Shown here one piece after another: positions 1-8,199 of a stretch of DNA of 26,964 bases (positions within the stretch are counted from its first letter, which is position 1; each line of letters begins with the position of its first letter). The notes under the pieces are model-generated. The model did no database searches. It saw nothing but the letters and a program-made list of their open reading frames with translations, and had not been told where the DNA came from. The translations under genes and the position numbers were made by a program. Origin of the DNA: JAZGER01 sp036480335 (GTDB taxonomy: Bacteria; Pseudomonadota; Gammaproteobacteria; DSM-19610); contig JAZGGH010000087.1 of NCBI GenBank assembly GCA_036480335.1, forward strand, positions 1 to 26,964, written 5' to 3'.

Positions 1-23
1 AGTTTGTGCGGTAGAATATTCAT

Positions 24-95
24 AGGCCTTGTTTGTTTCCCCTGTTGGGTGATGGTGTGTTTCGTCACAAACCATTATACAGACAAGGCTTTTTT
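24..95 (+). terminator. Structured RNA 3' end with U-run (terminator, possibly end of a small RNA)
   Basis: An 11-bp stem pairs 26-36 (GCCTTGTTTGT) with 79-89 (ACAGACAAGGC), with one G-U pair, and is followed directly by a T-run at 90-95. Inside it a second hairpin pairs 53-60 with 67-74 around a six-base loop (one mismatch). A short CCC/GGG hairpin (40-42 with 47-49) is also possible, giving a three-way-junction shape. This is what is seen. A Rho-independent terminator of a transcript entering from the left is the simplest reading. The branched fold also allows the 3' end of a small RNA or a leader element. I did not recognise SRP, 6S, tmRNA, RNase P or a known riboswitch core. Confidence 0.55.
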
Positions 96-223
96 CATTT
101 TCGTCTTTTCTATGTGCGGATCAGGGGGAATGGATTAATTCACAAACTTACATCTGTACGCTCAGAATTAGTCGGTTAGTGACCTTTAATTATAAACGTT
201 GGAAATTTAACATCGGAAAACTT

Positions 224-667
224 ATGAAACCATTTAAATCAAAAATGAAAAGCGTATTAACACTAATCGTTCTTCTAGTCGCTGCCATTTATCAACACTT
301 TCAAGGTAATGTACCCTCTACAAAACAAACAGATAGTTCAACATCAACAACCCAGAATTCAGGAACACTATGGAAAGCCAATCAGTGGATAACAATTGAA
401 GGAAAGGTATCACGGCTATTACACGATGATAATATCGGATCACGCCATCAGAAGTTCATCATCAGGCAGAATGATGGATCCACCCTCCTTGTTGCGCATA
501 ACATCGATCTTGCCAAACGCATCCCTCTTCAAAAGGGCGACAGCATAAAATTACGCGGACAATATGAAACAAATGACCGTGGTGGTTTGGTTCACTGGAC
601 ACATCATGACCCAATGAAATCTGGAAGCGCAGGCTGGATAGAGCATCAGAATAAACGCTACGAATAA
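224..667 (+). CDS. DUF3465 family exported or membrane-anchored protein
   Basis: A small protein of 147 residues from the ATG chosen here. A basic N-terminus (MKPFKSKMKS) and a hydrophobic stretch form a signal peptide or single anchor, so the rest should lie in the periplasm. The C-terminal ~90 residues carry the DUF3465 signature in order: GSRHQKFI, LLVAHNIDL, a GD-x-I/V turn, GQYE, GG-x-V/I-HWTHHDP and GWI-x-H-x-x-x-Y. The family has no established function; the short beta-rich pattern suggests an OB-like fold (inference). The frame is open from a GTG at 179, but ATG 224 has GGAAA seven bases upstream and gives a sensible signal sequence; ATG 245 is a further option. It stands alone and converges on the lipoprotein gene to its right. 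Confidence 0.8.
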   Translation: MKPFKSKMKSVLTLIVLLVAAIYQHFQGNVPSTKQTDSSTSTTQNSGTLWKANQWITIEGKVSRLLHDDNIGSRHQKFIIRQNDGSTLLVAHNIDLAKRIPLQKGDSIKLRGQYETNDRGGLVHWTHHDPMKSGSAGWIEHQNKRYE

Positions 668-714
668 GGGTCATCTGCACTGCATACCTCCACTATATAT
701 AATAATAGATCAAT

Positions 715-743
715 AAAAAACGCCCGGATAACCGGGCGTTTTT
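715..743. terminator. Bidirectional Rho-independent terminator
   Basis: A perfect 7-bp GC-rich stem, CGCCCGG (721-727) with CCGGGCG (732-738), has a four-base loop and is flanked by six A on the left and five T on the right. The A/T flanks extend the pairing and give a U-run in both directions. It lies between the converging DUF3465 and lipoprotein genes and can end both transcripts. Confidence 0.9.
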
Positions 744-770
744 ACAGCTTGTTATATATAAAAACTGCGT

Positions 771-1931
771 TTACAGACTAACACCTAATGCTTCAAGTGT
801 TTTCATGGTTATACCACCCGTTGGCAGACCTTTCTTGGTCTGAAATGCCTTGATTGCAGACATGGTCTGACCACCAAGAACTCCATCAATGGGTCCTGGA
901 TTCTGGCCAGCACCTTTCAATGCTTTCTGAATACGACGTACTGTATTGGCAGTAGCATTTGTTTTGCACAATACTGGCCGCCATTCAATTCTACCTTCGC
1001 TAACTTTCTGACGTTTAGTCACCGTTGTATATGTAGCAGGAATCGGTGTCGTCATAGTTTTAGGCGGCTCAACGATTTTCTTAACTTTAAGGGTTTTATA
1101 CTCTGCAGGAATATCGATTTTGCGAGTCGTTGGCGGCGTCTTCATTATCTTTTTCTTGACCGTTTTATATTCGGCAGGAATTTCAATTTCTCTGGTACCG
1201 CCTTTATCAACCAAAACACGTTGATGAATTGTTTTATAGGTTGCCGGAACGGTTACGAGACACATGATTTCACCAGTAGACTCATCAATCCTGGTTACGT
1301 TACTACCACCAGAAGCCGGCCCAAGCAAACCTGATCCTTTTTTCCATATCGTTGTTTCAGGCTTATCCAGCACTTTTTCGGTTACAGTTTTATACGTTGG
1401 TGGCACAACCTCAACACGCTTGCCAGGCGGCTTGACCATCACTTTTTCAGTTACCCACTCGTATACTGCAGGAATGACTTCAAGCCTTTCAGATGCCGCT
1501 TTAACCAGTACCTCTTCAGTACCCCATTCATATTTAGCTGGGATCACCGAGATTTTCTCAGATGCTTCACTTTTCAACACTTGCTCAGTTGAAGTGTCAT
1601 AGGTCGGTGAAATAAATACACGCGCATAACATTCGCCAGGACGTGCATTGGGTGGGAACAGGTCAGTACTGCCCGAAGAAGCAGAAGCACTGGCAACAGG
1701 CGGCGCTGTAGCCGCAGAAGACTGCAGTGACTGAACACGTGCACGTTCGCTTGCAAGTTCGCCTTCAAGACTGGATACCTTGCTTTCCAGGGTAGACAGC
1801 TCAGCTGAACCAGCACCTGCACTTGTTTCCGAAGTTGTTGACTTGGTTTTTCCCATACTGGAACAACCAGCGATGGATAAACTGGTAATAACAGCTAATG
1901 CAACCAGTGATCGTTGATTATTGAGTTTCAT
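771..1931 (-). CDS. Repeat-containing lipoprotein with C-terminal peptidoglycan-binding domain
   Basis: A predicted lipoprotein of 386 residues. The start at 1931 is chosen because GGAG lies nine bases upstream; five residues more are possible from 1946. The signal peptide ends in the lipobox I-A-G-C, followed by SS, so the mature Cys should be lipidated and sent to the outer membrane. A short coiled-coil segment with Leu/Val heptads follows (about residues 45-75), then an Ala/Ser-rich linker. Next come about seven copies of a 22-25 residue unit of the form [VI]-P-A/P-x-Y-x-x-V/T-x4-V/I-x-K/V, interrupted once near the middle. The last ~60 residues fit a PG_binding_1 domain (IQKALKGAG, DGVLGGQT, AIKAFQ). 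No catalytic domain is seen. A structural link between outer membrane and cell wall is inferred. It probably has its own promoter in the upstream gap. Confidence 0.75.
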   Translation of the reverse strand: MKLNNQRSLVALAVITSLSIAGCSSMGKTKSTTSETSAGAGSAELSTLESKVSSLEGELASERARVQSLQSSAATAPPVASASASSGSTDLFPPNARPGECYARVFISPTYDTSTEQVLKSEASEKISVIPAKYEWGTEEVLVKAASERLEVIPAVYEWVTEKVMVKPPGKRVEVVPPTYKTVTEKVLDKPETTIWKKGSGLLGPASGGSNVTRIDESTGEIMCLVTVPATYKTIHQRVLVDKGGTREIEIPAEYKTVKKKIMKTPPTTRKIDIPAEYKTLKVKKIVEPPKTMTTPIPATYTTVTKRQKVSEGRIEWRPVLCKTNATANTVRRIQKALKGAGQNPGPIDGVLGGQTMSAIKAFQTKKGLPTGGITMKTLEALGVSL

Positions 1932-2230
1932 TTCTGATCTCCTCACGTTAAAGAAAGTTCATGCTACAAATTTATACTTACATTTACTCAGCACAGAATT
2001 TATGTATTCCATACATCGAAATTAGTTCATATCGCTCAAACCCATGCAGTATAAGGCCGTTACACAAACTAACGCAACGATTTACAAGCAATTAACTTCC
2101 TGAATGAGGTATAGCCATAACAAATGTGACATTAGTTTACGAAGCACCGATAGCCTACCATCTATCCCATATTGAGCGGGATAGCAATATTACCGTCAAG
2201 CAATCTATTTTCGAGTATAACTATGCCAAA
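1932..2230. other. Intergenic gap between greA and the lipoprotein gene
   Basis: About 300 bases without a credible gene. It holds the ribosome-binding site of the lipoprotein gene (GGAG, minus strand), AT-rich sequence that presumably contains its promoter (no convincing -35/-10 pair found), and a hairpin just past greA that is listed separately. Short open frames on the plus strand here continue antisense through greA and lack coding character. Confidence 0.6.
2162..2184 (-). terminator. Hairpin downstream of greA (weak terminator candidate)
   Basis: A perfect 7-bp stem, CTATCCC (2162-2168) with GGGATAG (2178-2184), has a nine-base loop and lies about 45 bases past the greA stop. Neither strand has a U-run after it, so intrinsic termination would be weak. 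It could instead protect the 3' end of the carAB-greA mRNA from exonucleases. Confidence 0.35.
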
Positions 2231-2707
2231 TTATACATACGTAACTTCAAGAATCTCAAGATCTCGCGCACCATTGGGTGCCTGCACCGTTGTAATATCG
2301 CCTTCAGATTTCCCAATCAATGCACGAGCAATGGGGGAACCGAAGGAAATCAATCCAGACTTGATATTCGCTTCATCCTCTCCAACTATCTGGTACGTAA
2401 TTTCTTCATCATTACTTTCATCGTATATTTTCACCGTTGTACCAAAGACAATCTTGCCTCCTGCATCTAATGTAGTGATATCGATGATATTCGCATTCGA
2501 TAATTTGCCATCAATCTCTTTTATTCTGCCTTCGGCAAAACTCTGTTGTTCCCGGGCTGCATGATATTCAGCATTTTCCTTGAGATCACCGTGGGCACGT
2601 GCCACTGCAATCGCCTCAATTATTCTTGGCCTGTCAACCATTTTCAAACGCTGTAATTCCTCGCGTAATTTATCAGCACCACGCCTGGTTAATGGGACTT
2701 TATTCAT
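2231..2707 (-). CDS. greA: Transcription elongation factor GreA
   Basis: GreA binds the secondary channel of RNA polymerase and stimulates cleavage of backtracked RNA so that stalled elongation resumes. The 158-residue length is typical. The N-terminal coiled coil carries the family hallmarks LTRRGADKLREEL, the acidic tip region ARAHGDLKENAEYHAA (the conserved D and E at the coil tip) and the QxxFxEGRIKEI segment. The C-terminal FKBP-like domain contains the conserved SFGSPIARALIGKSEGD stretch. Its ATG overlaps the carB stop in an ATGA, so translation is probably coupled. The carA-carB-greA order is common in gammaproteobacteria. Confidence 0.97.
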   Translation of the reverse strand: MNKVPLTRRGADKLREELQRLKMVDRPRIIEAIAVARAHGDLKENAEYHAAREQQSFAEGRIKEIDGKLSNANIIDITTLDAGGKIVFGTTVKIYDESNDEEITYQIVGEDEANIKSGLISFGSPIARALIGKSEGDITTVQAPNGARDLEILEVTYV

Positions 2708-5700
2708 GCCAATTGCTCCTGATGAAGATCCTGTAAACGTTCAACTGCTCCTGTATCTTTACAAACCAATGCCATACTTGTGGCCTGGGCATGAGCAATT
2801 GTCGTACTGTATGCTACCTTATGCTGCAATGCAGCCCCCCTGATCGTATAGGAATCGGCGATGGCCTGTTTACCTTCCGTTGTATTCACAATCAGGTCAA
2901 TCTGGTCATTTTTAATCATATCAACAATATGCGGCCGGCCTTCCAACACCTTATTCACTACCTGACAATCGGTACCAGACTCCTGGATGGCTGTCGCTGT
3001 ACCCCGTGTTGCCAGAATATTAAAACCTAATTGATCAAGTTTCTTAGCAATACTGACTGCCGCCGCCCTGTCAGTTTTTCGGACACTGATAAACACACTG
3101 CCTTTTGCAGGAAGATCCACACCACTACCCATCTGAGCTTTGGCAAAGGCTTCACCAAATGTTCTGCCAACGCCCATAACCTCACCTGTAGATTTCATTT
3201 CCGGTCCCAGCAATGGATCCACACCCGGGAATTTTACAAATGGAAATACCGCTTCCTTGACAGAGTAATATGTCGGAATACGTTCTTCAGTTGCTGATTG
3301 CTCAATCAGGGTTTTTCCAATCATGCATCGCGCTGCAATTTTTGCCAGCTGGTAACCCGTCGCTTTTGATACAAAAGGGACTGTTCGTGAGCCACGTGGA
3401 TTAACCTCAAGAATATAAATATCATCACCCTGTATTGCAAATTGGGCATTCATCAGCCCAACAACGTTCAATGCCTTTGCTAAAGCCACCATCTGTTCAC
3501 GTAAACGCGTTAAAATTTCTGCTGCAAGACTATATACGGGTAACGAACAGGCCGAATCTCCGGAATGAACCCCGGCCTGCTCAATGTGTTCCATGATACC
3601 GCCAATCAAAACATTTTCACCATCACAGATAGCGTCAACATCAACTTCAACAGCATCATTCAGAAAACGATCCAGCAACACAGGTGAGTCGTTGGAAACA
3701 CTCACAGCCTCGGTCATATAGATTTTCAGATCATCCTGATTGTGAACGATTTCCATGGCGCGGCCACCCAGCACATATGATGGGCGGACAACCAGCGGGT
3801 AACCAATTTCTTCCGCTAACAGCAGGGCTTCTTCCGCACTACGTGCAGTACGGTTTGGTGGTTGCAACAGTCCAAGCTGATTGACCAACTGCTGAAAACG
3901 CTCACGATCTTCAGCCAGATCAATTGAATCAGGCGTTGTGCCGATAATGGGTGCACCAGCCGCTTCAAGATCCCGTGCCAACTTGAGAGGAGTTTGCCCA
4001 CCGTATTGCACAATGACACCTTTTGGCTTCTCAATGTGAATAATTTCCAGCACGTCCTCCAATGTCAAAGACTCAAAATAGAGCCGATCAGAGGTATCAA
4101 AATCGGTTGAAACCGTTTCCGGATTACAGTTAACCATAATGGTTTCATAACCATCATCCCGCATCGCCAATGCTGCATGCACGCAACAGTAATCAAATTC
4201 GATCCCCTGCCCGATACGATTAGGCCCACCGCCAAGTACCAGTATTTTATCCCGCTGTGTAGGTCTGGATTCACATTCTTCTTCGTAAGTGGAATACATG
4301 TAGGCGGTATCTGTAGCAAATTCGGCTGCACAGGTATCGACACGTTTATATACTGGCCGAACATTCAGTTCATGACGTTTTGCGCGAACAGCATGTTCAT
4401 CCACACCCAGTAAATCGGCCAGTCTGCGGTCAGAAAAGCCTTTCTGTTTCAATCGAAACAGCGTTTGCCGTTCCAGACCAGCCAGATCCATTTTCCTGAC
4501 ATCAGCTTCATGTCGAACAAGATCTTCAATCTGTATCAGGAACCAGGGATCAATCCGCGTCAACTCATAGACGTCATCCAGACTCAAGCCGAGACGAAAG
4601 GCATCTGCTACATATAAAATACGCTCAGAACTGGCAGCCTGAAGCTCCCGACGGACCAGACTAAGCGCGTCATTCTGATCGCTCCCGACTTTTTCGTTAA
4701 AACCGTCTATCCCGGTTTCCAGGCCACGTAAAGCTTTTTGCAACGATTCCTGAAATGTTCGCCCTATCGCCATCACTTCTCCGACTGACTTCATCTGGGT
4801 AGTCAAACGAGCATCGGCCTGTGGAAATTTCTCAAAGGTAAATCTGGGGATTTTTGTCACTACGTAGTCGATAGAAGGTTCAAAAGAAGCGGGTGTCGCA
4901 CCACTCGTGATATCATTTTTCAATTCATCCAGTGTATAGCCAATGGCAAGCTTGGCAGCCACTTTGGCAATCGGAAAACCTGTCGCCTTTGAGGCCAGCG
5001 CAGACGAACGCGAAACACGAGGATTCATCTCAATGATAATCATGCGTCCATTTTCGGGATTAATCGCAAATTGCACATTAGAGCCACCCGTATCAACACC
5101 GATTTCACGCAACACCATCAGTGAAGCGTTACGCATGATCTGGTATTCCTTGTCCGTTAATGTCTGTGCAGGCGCCACAGTAATCGAATCTCCGGTATGA
5201 ATACCCATTGGATCAAAATTTTCAATGGAGCAGATAATAATGCAGTTATCCTGGCGATCCCTCACCACTTCCATTTCATATTCTTTCCAACCAAGGATAG
5301 ACTCTTCGATCAACAGTTCATTGGTCGGTGACAGGTCAAGGCCGCGCTCGCAGATCTCCACGAATTCATCCTTGTTATAGGCAATGCCACCACCACTACC
5401 GCCCATGGTAAATGAGGGGCGAATCACCGTAGGATAACCAACCTGAGCCTGAACCTGGAAGGCCTCCTCCAGACTGTGCGCAACAGCGGCACGTGGCATG
5501 TCGAGACCGATTTTTTTCATCGCAGTACGGAACTGATCACGGTCTTCCGCTTTATCGATGGCTTCTCGATTAGCGCCAATCATTTCCACATGATGCTTTT
5601 CAAGCACGCCTTCCCGCGCAAGATCCAGAGCACAGTTGAGCGCTGTTTGCCCACCCATGGTGGGCAAAATGGCATCCGGTTTTTCTTTCTCAATAATTCT

Positions 5701-5925
5701 GGCAACTGTCTGCCATTGTATCGGTTCGATATAGGTTGCATCAGCCATGCCCGGATCCGTCATGATCGTCGCTGGATTGGAATTAACCAGAATAACTCTG
5801 ATGCCTTCTTCACGCAGAGCCTTGCAGGCCTGTGCACCAGAATAATCAAATTCACAGGCCTGACCAATCACAATCGGACCGGCACCAATAATCAGGACGC
5901 TTTTAATATCAGATCGTTTAGGCAT
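2704..5925 (-). CDS. carB: Carbamoyl-phosphate synthase large subunit
   Basis: CarB uses ammonia from CarA, bicarbonate and two ATP to make carbamoyl phosphate for pyrimidines and arginine. At 1073 residues it is full length. Two homologous ATP-grasp halves are visible: the N-terminal half with GQACEFDYSGAQACKAL, SNPATIMTDP, the PTMGGQTALN loop and RPSFTMGGSGGG, and the C-terminal half with GGGPNRIGQGIEFDY, NCNPETVSTD, VQYGGQTPLKLA and RPSYVLGGRAM. The last ~140 residues form the MGS-like allosteric domain (FISVRKTDRAA, ATRGTATAI, IDLIVNTTEGK). It lies 41 bases after carA and overlaps greA by four bases, so it belongs to the carAB-greA operon. Confidence 0.98.
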   Translation of the reverse strand: MPKRSDIKSVLIIGAGPIVIGQACEFDYSGAQACKALREEGIRVILVNSNPATIMTDPGMADATYIEPIQWQTVARIIEKEKPDAILPTMGGQTALNCALDLAREGVLEKHHVEMIGANREAIDKAEDRDQFRTAMKKIGLDMPRAAVAHSLEEAFQVQAQVGYPTVIRPSFTMGGSGGGIAYNKDEFVEICERGLDLSPTNELLIEESILGWKEYEMEVVRDRQDNCIIICSIENFDPMGIHTGDSITVAPAQTLTDKEYQIMRNASLMVLREIGVDTGGSNVQFAINPENGRMIIIEMNPRVSRSSALASKATGFPIAKVAAKLAIGYTLDELKNDITSGATPASFEPSIDYVVTKIPRFTFEKFPQADARLTTQMKSVGEVMAIGRTFQESLQKALRGLETGIDGFNEKVGSDQNDALSLVRRELQAASSERILYVADAFRLGLSLDDVYELTRIDPWFLIQIEDLVRHEADVRKMDLAGLERQTLFRLKQKGFSDRRLADLLGVDEHAVRAKRHELNVRPVYKRVDTCAAEFATDTAYMYSTYEEECESRPTQRDKILVLGGGPNRIGQGIEFDYCCVHAALAMRDDGYETIMVNCNPETVSTDFDTSDRLYFESLTLEDVLEIIHIEKPKGVIVQYGGQTPLKLARDLEAAGAPIIGTTPDSIDLAEDRERFQQLVNQLGLLQPPNRTARSAEEALLLAEEIGYPLVVRPSYVLGGRAMEIVHNQDDLKIYMTEAVSVSNDSPVLLDRFLNDAVEVDVDAICDGENVLIGGIMEHIEQAGVHSGDSACSLPVYSLAAEILTRLREQMVALAKALNVVGLMNAQFAIQGDDIYILEVNPRGSRTVPFVSKATGYQLAKIAARCMIGKTLIEQSATEERIPTYYSVKEAVFPFVKFPGVDPLLGPEMKSTGEVMGVGRTFGEAFAKAQMGSGVDLPAKGSVFISVRKTDRAAAVSIAKKLDQLGFNILATRGTATAIQESGTDCQVVNKVLEGRPHIVDMIKNDQIDLIVNTTEGKQAIADSYTIRGAALQHKVAYSTTIAHAQATSMALVCKDTGAVERLQDLHQEQLA

Positions 5926-5966
5926 AGTTATTCTTGTCGTTATCAGGAGATAGAAGACAGTGCATT

Positions 5967-7100
5967 TTAATTGTTCGCTCTCTTCATCAGATCAATAAAA
6001 TCATCAAACAAAGGGGCAACATCATGAGGACCAGGACTCGCTTCCGGGTGACCCTGAAAACCAAAAGCCGGTTTGTTATTTCGGCGCAGACCCTGCAGCG
6101 ACTGATCGAACAGGGATCGATGTGTCACCTCAAGACAATCAGGTAAAGCATGCTCATCGACTGCAAAACTGTGGTTCTGGCTGGTAATGGCCACCGCCTG
6201 TGTTTTCAGATCCTGAACCGGATGATTTGCTCCATGGTGACCAAATTTCATTTTTATGGTCTTTGCGCCACTCGCCAGAGAAAGCAGCTGGTAACCGAGA
6301 CAGATACCAAAAACAGGAATCTCCGTTTCAAGAACTTCCTGTATTGCCGTGATTGCATAATCACAGGGCTCAGGATCACCCGGACCATTCGACAGGAAAA
6401 CTCCGTCTGGCGCCATCGCCAGCACTTCTTTTGCAGGTGTCTGTGCAGGAATAACAGTAATTTTACAACCACGATCTACCAGCATTCTCAGAATGTTACG
6501 CTTGACACCGAAATCGTAAGCAACGACATGGTAATCGAACTCTTCCCTGTCACTGCCCAATCCTTTGCCTAGCGTCCAGCTACCCTGTCGCCATTCATAG
6601 CGCTCAGCAGTTGTCACTTCTTTGGCCAGATCCATCCCCTTAAGTCCGGGAAACTCTTTTGCCCGCTTTAGTGCCTCATCCTCATTAAGCGATTTGTCGG
6701 CAACAAGACAGCCATTCTGGGCGCCTTCTTCTCTCAAAATACGGGTCAGGCGACGGGTATCAATATTCGCTATACCCACCAGCTTGTTCCTGGTCAGGTA
6801 GTTCTGCAAAGAATCCTGGCTGCGCCAGTTACTGACAAGCAGGGGTAAATCCCGAATAATCAGACCAGCAGCATGAATTGATGATGATTCTTCATCATCG
6901 GAATTAACGCCAACATTACCTATGTGGGGATACGTCAGGGTAACTATTTGTTTCGCGTAAGAAGGATCTGTCAAAATTTCCTGATAGCCGGTCATGGCAG
7001 TGTTAAAAACCACTTCGCCAGTAGTCACTCCCTGAAAGCCAATTGATACCCCATGAAACAGACTGCCATTTTCCAGCGCCAAAAAGGCCGAATTGTTCAA
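5967..7100 (-). CDS. carA: Carbamoyl-phosphate synthase small (glutaminase) subunit
   Basis: CarA hydrolyses glutamine and channels ammonia to CarB. The class I glutamine amidotransferase triad is intact: Cys in FGICLGYQ (residue 267 from this start) and His/Glu in FQGHPEASPG (351, 353), nearly the numbering of E. coli CarA. The oxyanion motif SNGPGDP and the N-terminal LALENGS-x-F-x-G are present. The frame is open from a TTG at 7121, but a clean GGAGG sits five bases before a TTG at 7100. That start gives an N-terminus (M)NNSAFLALENG that fits the family, so a rare TTG start and 377 residues are preferred. It is preceded by a 140-base gap that may hold a promoter. Confidence 0.95.
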   Translation of the reverse strand: MNNSAFLALENGSLFHGVSIGFQGVTTGEVVFNTAMTGYQEILTDPSYAKQIVTLTYPHIGNVGVNSDDEESSSIHAAGLIIRDLPLLVSNWRSQDSLQNYLTRNKLVGIANIDTRRLTRILREEGAQNGCLVADKSLNEDEALKRAKEFPGLKGMDLAKEVTTAERYEWRQGSWTLGKGLGSDREEFDYHVVAYDFGVKRNILRMLVDRGCKITVIPAQTPAKEVLAMAPDGVFLSNGPGDPEPCDYAITAIQEVLETEIPVFGICLGYQLLSLASGAKTIKMKFGHHGANHPVQDLKTQAVAITSQNHSFAVDEHALPDCLEVTHRSLFDQSLQGLRRNNKPAFGFQGHPEASPGPHDVAPLFDDFIDLMKRANN

Positions 7101-7148
7101 AGGTACCTCCACCAGGCTCAATAAAACTCTTGAACTACCAAAACGGTA

Positions 7149-7160
7149 ATTCTATATCAA
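7149..7160 (-). promoter_or_regulatory. Candidate promoter -10 region upstream of carA
   Basis: On the minus strand TAGAAT (7154-7149) matches the -10 consensus at five of six positions, and TGATA just upstream resembles an extended -10. No good -35 lies at the right distance. It would give a leader of about 40 bases before the carA start and would let carAB-greA be expressed apart from the heat-shock genes upstream. This is a weak call by eye. Confidence 0.25.
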
Positions 7161-7240
7161 GAGTCAGAAATCAGAATGCCGCAATTGTAAATCAAAGTCA
7201 GGCAGCAGCCAAGATAAAACATGGCAGAATGGCATTCTTT

Positions 7241-8194
7241 TCAGGAGTTTTGGCTGTAAACACCCAGCTCCTTCATTACATCCTTGGGCCAGCGGCGTTT
7301 GGTACAAAGCCAGTGTTCTGGATGTGTTCGAACAAACCCGGCAATCACTCGGTTCATTTCCGTTGTTATCGCCCTGATCGCCTCTTCTTTTGGTGCAGAA
7401 CTGTACTCAGCAACTTTTATCGCGGGATGAAAAAACACCCTGAACCGACTCCCCTCAAGCCTTTCCGTAACCACTGGGATGATATCAACACCTGCTTTAA
7501 GCGCAAGCCAGGCAGGCGCTGTTGTGGTCGTCGCATCAGCACCAACAAAAGGGAACAGATCACCATCGTCAACTCGTACATCCACATGCAAACCCACGGA
7601 ACGACCTTTCCTGAGATTGCTATACATTCGTCTTAATGCATTCTGTTTGGTGATAAACCCTGCCCCCATGAATGCCCGCCTGGCTTGCACCATTTTTTCC
7701 AGATGCACATTGTCAAACGGACTGTAAACAAGATCGATCGGAAAACCATTTGCCTGGATGGCATAGCCAGCCACTTCCCAGTTCCCCAGATGAGCGGCAA
7801 CAAAAATAAACGGTTTTTTTCTGGACAGAAACTCTGGATCCTTATTGATATCGACCAGTTCAATAGTTTGAGAGGATGGATCTCGCCCCAGTTTTTTCAG
7901 ATGTGGAAACTCAGCCAGAACCGCACCCAGATTCCCCCAGGCTTGAATGGCAAGCTGATGAATTTCTTCAAACGATTTTTCTGGACAAACCATCCGCAGG
8001 TTGGCAATAACGTGTTTGTGTTTCTGTGTTTTTGGACCAAGCCAGGCCATGAAACGGTGACCAAGAGCAGAAGCTTTCGGCTGGGAAAATCGAGAAACAA
8101 TCAGCCAGTATAAACCCAGCATTCCACTTTCCAGCAACCAGCCAAGATGAATCAGAAGCGGCGATTTTGTTCCTTTCCAGACCAGCCTGGCCAT
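7241..8194 (-). CDS. Lysophospholipid/lipid A acyltransferase (LpxL/HtrB family)
   Basis: A member of the LpxL/LpxM lipid A late-acyltransferase family, which transfers an acyl chain to Kdo2-lipid IVA at the inner membrane. The 317-residue protein has a hydrophobic N-terminal segment (about residues 12-35). The catalytic H-x4-E motif AAHLGNWE has H135 and E140, and further family blocks follow (VGLHVDVRVDDGDLFPFVG, TAPAWLALKAG, IIPVVTER). The substrate chain and acylation position cannot be read, so no symbol is given. GAGGT lies four bases before the ATG, and the dapB stop is five bases upstream, so it is cotranscribed with dapB. In the common gammaproteobacterial order dapB is followed directly by carA; here this gene sits between them. 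Confidence 0.88.
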   Translation of the reverse strand: MARLVWKGTKSPLLIHLGWLLESGMLGLYWLIVSRFSQPKASALGHRFMAWLGPKTQKHKHVIANLRMVCPEKSFEEIHQLAIQAWGNLGAVLAEFPHLKKLGRDPSSQTIELVDINKDPEFLSRKKPFIFVAAHLGNWEVAGYAIQANGFPIDLVYSPFDNVHLEKMVQARRAFMGAGFITKQNALRRMYSNLRKGRSVGLHVDVRVDDGDLFPFVGADATTTTAPAWLALKAGVDIIPVVTERLEGSRFRVFFHPAIKVAEYSSAPKEEAIRAITTEMNRVIAGFVRTHPEHWLCTKRRWPKDVMKELGVYSQNS

Positions 8195-8199
8195 TTACC

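Noticed and set aside
1..95. SRP, 6S, tmRNA or RNase P RNA, or a fluoride-type riboswitch
   Set aside because: None of their conserved core sequences is present. Only the hairpin structure itself is supported.
2126..2564. Two plus-strand frames opposite greA and its 3' gap
   Set aside because: greA is unmistakable on the other strand. The frames show no ribosome-binding site and no recognisable domain.
5476..5970. Long plus-strand open frame opposite the start of carB
   Set aside because: It is antisense to a certain full-length gene, has no family motifs, and is rich in residues typical of reversed codons. The same holds for frames opposite carA, dnaJ, hrcA and recN.
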